Assembly: GCA_030549775.1 (NCBI GenBank)
Contig: CM060174.1
Coordinates: 91,590,132 to 91,654,131 of the forward strand
DNA: 64,000 nt
Direction of reading: 5' to 3'
From: Tamarix chinensis
Lineage: Eukaryota > Streptophyta > Magnoliopsida > Caryophyllales > Tamaricaceae
Below are positions 57,487-64,000 of this stretch, piece after piece (the first letter of the stretch is position 1; the number at the start of each line of letters is the position of its first letter). The notes under the pieces are model-generated. The model was not told the origin of the DNA and did not search any database. It saw only the letters and a list, made by a program, of their open reading frames with translations. The translations under genes were made by a program, and so were the position numbers.

Positions 57487-57707
57487 CCCTTCCATCTTTC
57501 CTCTACCTCAGTTTTGCACCATCATTCTCCCTTTTCCCTCTTGCCTTTCCTTTGTTAATTTTTATGTCTTTCTATTCTAGTTTATTATCTTATCAAAGTT
57601 GATCAAGCTTATGAGGCCAAGTGAAAATTTAGGAGCATTATTTTTTCCAAGAGACTAGTATGGCTAAGTAAGGATACATATATCTAGTTTAGGGTTTTTG
57701 ATGCTAT
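57487..57707 (+). repeat. Right copy of the 221-bp flanking duplication
   Basis: Starts directly after the LTR end GTGTCA. The left copy at 47196 is also preceded by TCA, giving 3 bp of microhomology at the junction. Confidence 0.9.
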
Positions 57708-58137
57708 GTGATCTTTTCATTTAAATTGCCATAAGATCATGTCTTACTTGTAAATCATGTTTTAGAATTTAAAAAACTCATATTTATGCATTTTTGTTGT
57801 GATTTCCTTGAAGCATGTGTTTGGTATGATTTTATGTAAATTACCATGCTTAGGCCATGCATTAAGCTTTATTCCAAGTTTACAAGCATGATTTAACATT
57901 TTATTATTAGTGTTATGCATGTTGTTAAGTAATTTGTAATGTGGTTAAGTAATATTGATGAGTTAAAATGTTGTAATTGGATTTTTGAGTATTATTAGCA
58001 AAAGGGTGATCCACCTATAAGGCCTTATTTAGTCTTTTGGGTTGGTTTAATTTATAATAACTACATCTTTGTGTATGTCTCTGTGTGTGTGTGTTATGTA
58101 TGAGAGATTATTGGTAAAAATAGGGAGGCTTAGAGTA
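57708..58137 (+). repeat. Continuation of the Athila target sequence, probable long-LTR middle
   Basis: AT-rich with CATGCTTAGGCCATGCATTAAGC-type and GATCCACCTATAAGG words and a (TG)n run near 58080-58092. The composition resembles the middle of the long LTRs. No coding domain. Confidence 0.35.
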
Positions 58138-58918
58138 TGTTAGATTTGGTGAGTTTTGGGGTTAATCAACCTGGGGGCAATATGATCCAATCATTTAGGT
58201 TTTGTAAGATTTAAGTGTATCATTAGATTCATTGAAATTTGCAATTAAGTTGAAATATATAATGCATTAGGGTTTGAATTGGTTTAGGTTAAGTTATAGT
58301 TATTAGAAGCTTTGAGGTGTTTAGGTGGCTTAATGATATTTTTTCATTTTGGGTTAAATCTAGAAATGTGAGCTTGTGACTCATATTTGGTGTGTATAAT
58401 AGTTTGGATTGGTGTGTGAAGTATTTTAGAGGAAGTTGAAGTAGAACTGTGAGCTGTTATGGAATTATGTGAATATTTAACCTTTATGAAATAGGAATTT
58501 GGAAAATTTTTGAACATAAAATGTGTAGATATTTCTTTTAAATTTCCAATGCATCAAGAATCAGCTTTATTGAAAGTCAAATGAATAAGTTGTGGCCAAA
58601 ATACCAAAGACTACCAAAGCTAGGAAAAAACACGGGGGGGGGGGGGCTTGTTTAGTATAAATACCATGCGATCATAACCCTAATCAGTATAGCGACATCC
58701 TCATCTCTTCTCTTCAGTTCTCTTATAATTTCTTGGTGAATTTAGTGATTTAGGTGAGTATTTCTTTGATTCTCTTTGTAATCACAATTACTTCACATCA
58801 ATACGATCATTTGTTTCCCCAATCTATGTTCTTGAGTATTCTTCTCTTCTCAATTCTTGTGTGTTCTAATTGATTCCAATTAGATCTTATTTTTTTGAAT
58901 TGGTATCAATTCCCAACA
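58138..58918 (+). repeat. 5' LTR of copia C
   Basis: 781 bp. It contains a G13 run (58634-58646) and, at 58525-58636, a block homologous to the Athila LTR. The flanking pentamer on the left is GAGTA; no right copy was identified. Confidence 0.75.
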
Positions 58919-58920
58919 AA

Positions 58921-58932
58921 TTGGTATTAGAG
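58921..58932 (+). other. Primer-binding site of copia C, tRNA-Met type
   Basis: TTGGTATTAGAG, one C-to-T change from the usual TTGGTATCAGAG. Confidence 0.75.
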
Positions 58933-58942
58933 CGCAGGGTTC

Positions 58943-61900
58943 ATGTTTGGGATGTCTACATGATTTGATATAGAGAAGTTTGATCAGTCCGTGAACTTCA
59001 GCTTATGGAAGTTGAAGATGAAGGAAATCATGATTCAAAATGGATTGGAGAAGGCATTACTCAAGAATTCAAAGAAGACCGATTAGATGACAGATGATAA
59101 ATTTGAGGAGATAGATCAAAAGGCCCTTTCCACCATACAGTTGTGTTTGTCTAATGAGGTCTTGTGCGAGGTGGCTAAAGAAACAACAACATCATTCCTA
59201 TAGCTCAAGCTAGATTCTCTATACATGATGAAGTCGGTGAACAATCATTTGTTGTTGAAGAACAAATTGCATGAGTTGAAATTGGGTAAGGGACAATCCC
59301 TAAAATCTTATATTGATAAATTTGACTCTATAATTATGGATATGAGGAATATAGATGTTAAATTGGATGATGAAGATCTTGATATTACATTGTTGTGTTC
59401 TTTGCCTGCTAATTATAAATATTTTTGTGAGACCATATTGTATGGGAAGGATGATGAGTTGGTTCTTGATAATCTTAAGAATGCCCTACTACAGCAGGAA
59501 CTGATTGAGAATCAGTTGACAGGAGGTAGTTCTAGTGACTCATATGGTGAGGGACTTGTAGCTAGGGGCAACACTCAAGAATGGGGTTTTGGTGAGAAGA
59601 AGAAGAATTCTAGGTCAAAGTCAAGGAATAACATATTCAAGAATATCATATGCTATGGATATCACAAGAATGGCCATATCAAGAATTTTTATCCTAATAG
59701 GAAATCTAGAGATAAATCTGGTGAATCATCTGGCACAAAGGATGATGCTACTATAGCCCAATATGATAGTGATGGTGATGTGTTGACTGCCACTGATAGT
59801 CAAACCAATATTATGGATAGGTGGGTCTTGGACTCTGGATGCTCTTACCATATTTGTTCCAGTAAGAATTGGCTCCAGACTTACAATACGGCTCGAGGTG
59901 GAGTAGTTCTGATGGGTAATGATGCTGCATGCAAAGTTACTAGTATTGGAGCAATGAAGGTGAAGATGCATGATTGTGTGGTCAGAACATTGTCTAATGT
60001 TCGACATGTCCCTAAGATGACCAAGAACTTGATTCCATTGAGTTCCTTGGATTGTAATGGATATCATTGTATGATTGAGAATGGTATAATGAGGATTACT
60101 AGAGAGGCTCTTGTTATAATGAAAGGCAAGAGGGTCGGGAAACCATATGAGCTTGTTGGTTCCACTATTGAGGGAGCAGCTGTGGTAACATCATCGAATA
60201 TGTTTAACTCGGATTTTACTACACTTTAGCATATACGACTTGGACACATGAGAGTCAAAGGCATGACTTAACTCTCTAGAGGGTTGTTGGATGGGCATAG
60301 TATAGGTACTATAGATTTCTATGAGCACTGTGTGTTTAGAAAGTAGAAGCGGGTTAGCTTTTCAAAGGTTACACATACTACGAAGGGGCCTTTGGATTAT
60401 GTTTACTCTAATTTTTGGGGTCCTGCAATGGTGGTTTCTGAGGGTGGTTCGCAATACATACTGACATTTATTGATGACTTCTCTACAAAGGTGTGGTCTT
60501 ATTTTATTAAAAATAAGAATGATGTATTTGGTATTTTCAAGCATTGGAAGACCTTACTAGAGAAGCAGATTGGGAGACAAGTGAAGTGTCTCAGGATAGA
60601 TAATGACCTTGAGTTTGTGGAGTATAGTTTCATTGATTATTGTGAGGACCATGGTATTGCTAGGCATCACACTTGTGTTGGAAGACCACAACAAAATGGG
60701 ATTGCTGAGAGGATGAATATGAACCTATTAGAGAATGCTCGATGTATGTTGTCACAAGCTAGATTAGGCAAGAAGTTTTGGGCTGAGGCAGTTCACATGG
60801 CGGCATTCCTGATGAATAGGTCACCAAATTGTTCCATTGATTTGAAGACACCTAAGGAGGTATGTTCTAGCAAACTAGCTGATTATTCTAATTTGCATAT
60901 TTTTGAATGTCCCGCCTATGCTTATGTGAATGATGGGAAGCTCATGTCAAGAGCCAAGAAGTGTATTTTTCTTGGTTATACATCCGGTGTGAAGGGGTAT
61001 AGGCTATGAGACCTAGTTGCATCCAAGTTTTTGACTAGCAGGGATGTTACCTTCAATGAGTCTATATTCATCCAAAAGACTGAGTCTTCTTCTGATAGAT
61101 TGTCTGAAGAGGTAGAGCAAGAGAATATGTGTGGTGTTACAAACAAGGTGGAGGTAGAGGTTGATTTGGATCAATTATACTCTTCTAGTATAAGACCCAC
61201 TATTCCTAAAGTGGGTGGATCGAGGCAACAAGTGGAGTAAAGGGACATTGCTCCAAGTAGACCACAGAGGGTTGTAAAGCCTCTTGTGAGATATGGCTTT
61301 GAGGAGTTAGCAGGTTATGCTTTGGCTAGTGCTGAGACTGTGGTTGATGTACAAGAGCTAGTGTCATATACAAATACCATTGTTAGTGCTGATTCTACTC
61401 AGTGGTGTACTGCTATGGAGGAGGAGATGCAATCTTTATGGAAGAATCAGACATGAGAACTTGTGAAGGCACCTAGGAAGAAGAAAATAGTTGATTGTAA
61501 GTGGGTGTAAAAGTTTAAATAGGGAACTCTATGTGTTGAGGGACCGAGGTGCAAGGCCCATTTAGTTACATGCCAGTTCAGTCGTATACCTAATGTAGAC
61601 TATAATGAGGTATTTTCCCCTGTAGTCAGGCATACTTCTATTCGTACTTTGATTGTGCTTGTGGCTATGCAGAATATGGAATTAGAGCAATTGGATGTTA
61701 AAACTGCTTTTTTCCATGGTGAACTTGAGGAGGAGATTTATATGCGCCAACTAGATGGTTTTGTTATTGAAGACAAGTAGAATGATATGTGCTTATTGAA
61801 GAAGTCATTGTATGATCTAAAGTAGTCATCTAGGCAATGGTCCAAGAGGTTTGATTAGTTTATGATTGAGCATGGGTTCTCTAAGAGTGATTACGATGGA

Positions 61901-62905
61901 TGTGTATACTTGAAGCAGATTGGTGATTGTTCTCTGGTGTATATTTTGTTGTATGTCGATGACATGCTTGTTGTAGCGAAAGATTTATCTGAAGTTAACA
62001 AGGTAAAAACAATGGTGAAGACTGAGTTCGAGATGAAGGATTTGGGAGCTACAAAGAAGATTCTTAGCATGGAGATCATTTGAGACCACAAACAAAAGCG
62101 TCTTTACTTATCACAAGAGAAGTATGTGAACAAGTTTTTGGAGAGGTTTCACATGGTTGATGCCAAGATGGTTAGTATTCCCCTGGTGACTCATTTAAGA
62201 TGTCTAATTTGGATTGCCCCAAATCTACAGATGAGGAGGAGTTTATGGCCACAGTTCCCTACTCTAATGTTGTGGGATACATGATGTACACTATGGTTTA
62301 TATCAGGCCAAATATTGCTCAAGCTATGAGTGTTGTGAGCATATATATGGCGAATCCCAAGAGGGCTCACTGGCAAGCGGTGAAGTGGATTATGAGGTAC
62401 TTGAAGGGTATTTCATGAGCCTGTTTGGAGTATGGGAGGTCAACTGATGCGTTGACTGTGTTCATTAACTCTAACTATGGTGGATATCTTGATAGTAGGA
62501 GATCCATTGGAGGTTATGTGTTTTGTATTGGTGGTTCGACAATTAGCTGGAGATCATCTTTACAAGATGTGGCTGCATTGTCCACTACTGATGCTGAGTA
62601 TATGGCTATGACTGAGGCTTTTTAGGAAGTTTTGTGGCTTGGTGGTTTGGTTAGTGAGCTTGGGTTTAGTCACGGTGCTCTCGTTGTTTGTAGTGATGGT
62701 CAGAGTGTTATCTATTTGGAAAAGAATCAGAGTTATTTCCATTGTCGGATGAAGCACATTGATATTAGGTACCGCTTCATCTGAGGTACTATTGCAACAG
62801 GCAAGGTTGTGTTGGAGAAGGTAACTACTACTGAGAATCCAGTGGATATGCTAATAAAGCCATTGACGGTGAGTAAGTTCCTAGATCCCCAACAAGAAAT
62901 CTAAG
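58943..62905 (+). pseudogene. Copia C gag-pol relic
   Basis: One reading frame can be followed from ATG 58943 to about 62090 through fifteen in-frame stops without any indel. One frameshift follows (62084-62200), then RNase H with three more stops. Gag: FSLWKLKMKEIMIQNG, then CYGYHKNGHIKNFYPNRK (zinc knuckle with two Cys changed to Tyr). Protease: WVLDSGCSYHIC, motif intact. Integrase: YILTFIDDFSTKVWSYF, CLRIDNDLEF, GRPQQNGIAERMN, AKKCIFLGY. Reverse transcriptase: LDVKTAFFHGELEEEIYM and LLYVDDMLVVAKD (62000-region sequence begins at about 61945). RNase H: GYVFCIGGSTISWRSSLQ, STTDAEYMA, KHIDIRYRF-like. Stops: nine TAG, six TGA, three TAA. Confidence 0.88.
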
Positions 62906-63025
62906 GCCTTATGTATGTTGTTTGGGCTATAATATGATGAGCATGATAGATGAAACATTTGGGTTCTTTGTGAATATCATAAGTGATTATCCTATGTGAA
63001 TATGGTTTAAGTGGGAATAATGATG

Positions 63026-63100
63026 TGTTAGATTTGGTGAGTTGATGAGCCTTATAGCTGGAGGTATGGTGTAATTGTGAATTAAGGTTTGTAAGGGCAT
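63026..63100 (+). repeat. Start of the 3' LTR of copia C, diverged or truncated
   Basis: The first 18 bases match the 5' LTR start. Similarity then becomes patchy (AATTAAGGTTTGTAAG against ATTTAGGTTTTGTAAG) and is lost. Confidence 0.5.
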
Positions 63101-64000
63101 TATGGTGTTTTCACTTGTATAATGTCTCCTTTTATAGTCATTACCTTACCTTATGCCTTATTGTTACTTCATGTAATTAAAGTATGTTTGGTGTGATTAA
63201 CCATGACACATTCCTAAGAGTTTTAAAATATAACAATAATAGGTATGAATTCCATGATAATCGATATTCCATGTAACAATGATAAATAGTATCCTAAGTG
63301 GCTTTTTGTTACATGTTAAGTGTTATTTAATGAAATAAGAAGGCATTGATACTTAAAGTGGAATATCACATAAGTATGACCAAAATGATTACAAGTATTA
63401 TAAATTTTTCAATGAAAATGGCTTGGTCATAGCTGATCCAAAGGACCTTAATCTACTTTATTCCAGTTCATTTCATCAAATTGTAGGGGGTACGCATATT
63501 TAAGGATTAGTGATTTACTAGTGGTCCATGTGTGTTTTACCTTATATGTGAGGGTATGAGTTAGGTTGACTATTTTTCTCTTATATTCAGGGAAAAGATG
63601 AGAGTAGATAATATGATATCAATGAGGTTGACTATCGGTGATGAGAGAAAATAATAAAAGTAGGTTCCTAGTCTCAAAGTGATTAAGTAAAGGGAAACTG
63701 TGTGATCACCCAAGTATGAACTTTATTATGGTTTCACTCTTAATTCATCTCATATCATAATTAGTATATGAATGTATAGTAATTTCCTCTTTATGTAATC
63801 TTATGTTATATGCATGCCCTTTTCTATTGATATATATCATTATATAACTCAATACATAAGTATTGATCATCCTTTTCACATATGTTGTTTGCTTTGTAGG
63901 TGTCTGATGAATTTATTCTCTCACTATGATTTTCTACCATGAGCAATTATCTTGGTTAGTACTTAAGTATGGCTATCTAGATCTCTCTCTCTCTCTCTCT
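63101..64000 (+). repeat. Long-LTR family sequence, cut by the window end
   Basis: 63340-63700 aligns by eye with 6860-7149 plus 23573-23620, including GGGGGTACGCATATTTAAGGATTA and CCTAGTCTCAAAGTGATTAAG. Hairpin 2 is at 63849-63866 (TCAATAC-ATAA-GTATTGA). The window ends in a (CT)n run from about 63979. This copy gives the uninterrupted form of the site used by the 7150-23572 insertion. Confidence 0.6.

Larger units (their letters stand above)
58138..63100 (+). mobile_element. Ty1/copia retrotransposon C, decayed by nonsense codons
   Basis: The 5' LTR is 58138-58918 (TGTTAGATTTGG...TTCCCAACA), followed by a tRNA-Met-type primer site at 58921. Gag, zinc knuckle, protease, integrase, reverse transcriptase and RNase H follow in Ty1/copia order. 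A purine-rich AAGTGGGAATAATGA precedes a second TGTTAGATTTGGTGAGTT at 63026, the start of the 3' LTR. The 3' LTR soon diverges from the 5' one and its end is not found. Its right boundary is given as approximate. Confidence 0.82.

Overview
This window is AT-rich plant nuclear DNA, almost certainly from an angiosperm. The evidence is one intron-containing B3-domain (REM-type) gene, plant-lineage LTR retrotransposons (Ty1/copia, Athila-type Ty3/gypsy, and long-LTR elements with a tRNA-Met primer site) and a plant hAT transposon. I cannot name the species. All identifications were made by eye from motifs and repeats; no database search was possible.

Layout. 1-24170 is a stack of very long LTRs of one diverged family. 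They share a 3' architecture (terminal GGTGTTACA-like end, a CGGTAAC box and a hairpin about 80-100 nt upstream of the end). Boundaries and 5-bp target-site duplications (TSDs) resolve part of the nest. A 4.6-kb solo LTR (12252-16854, TSD TAGGG) lies in a 4.67-kb solo LTR (10285-19565, TSD ATTGT). That lies in a forward LTR with an adjacent primer-binding site (7385-20112). That in turn lies in a reverse LTR (7150-23572, TSD CCAAG/CCTAG), which split an outer forward LTR ending near 24170. 24171-29552 is a TE-poor island with the only intact host gene, a two-B3-domain protein in four exons (27999-29411). 29553-41018 is a broken Ty1/copia element on the minus strand, split by a truncated Tat/Athila-type LTR relic that is itself split by a 4.1-kb hAT transposon with an 8-bp TSD. 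41234-45279 is a second decayed minus-strand copia element. 47417-57486 is a young Athila-type element whose LTRs differ only by one 8-bp indel. Its polyprotein has one in-frame stop, and it is flanked by a 221-bp direct duplication instead of 5 bp. 58138 to about 63100 is a third copia element, decayed almost only by nonsense codons. The right edge, 63100-64000, is again the long-LTR family.

The observation I rate highest is a set of small inverted repeats in the long LTRs. They keep their base pairing while their sequence changes, through G-U intermediates, compensatory pairs and in one copy a completely different stem. This suggests an RNA structural module near the LTR/primer-site junction. 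Apart from the B3 gene there is no convincing host coding capacity; most other open frames are low-complexity or antisense noise.
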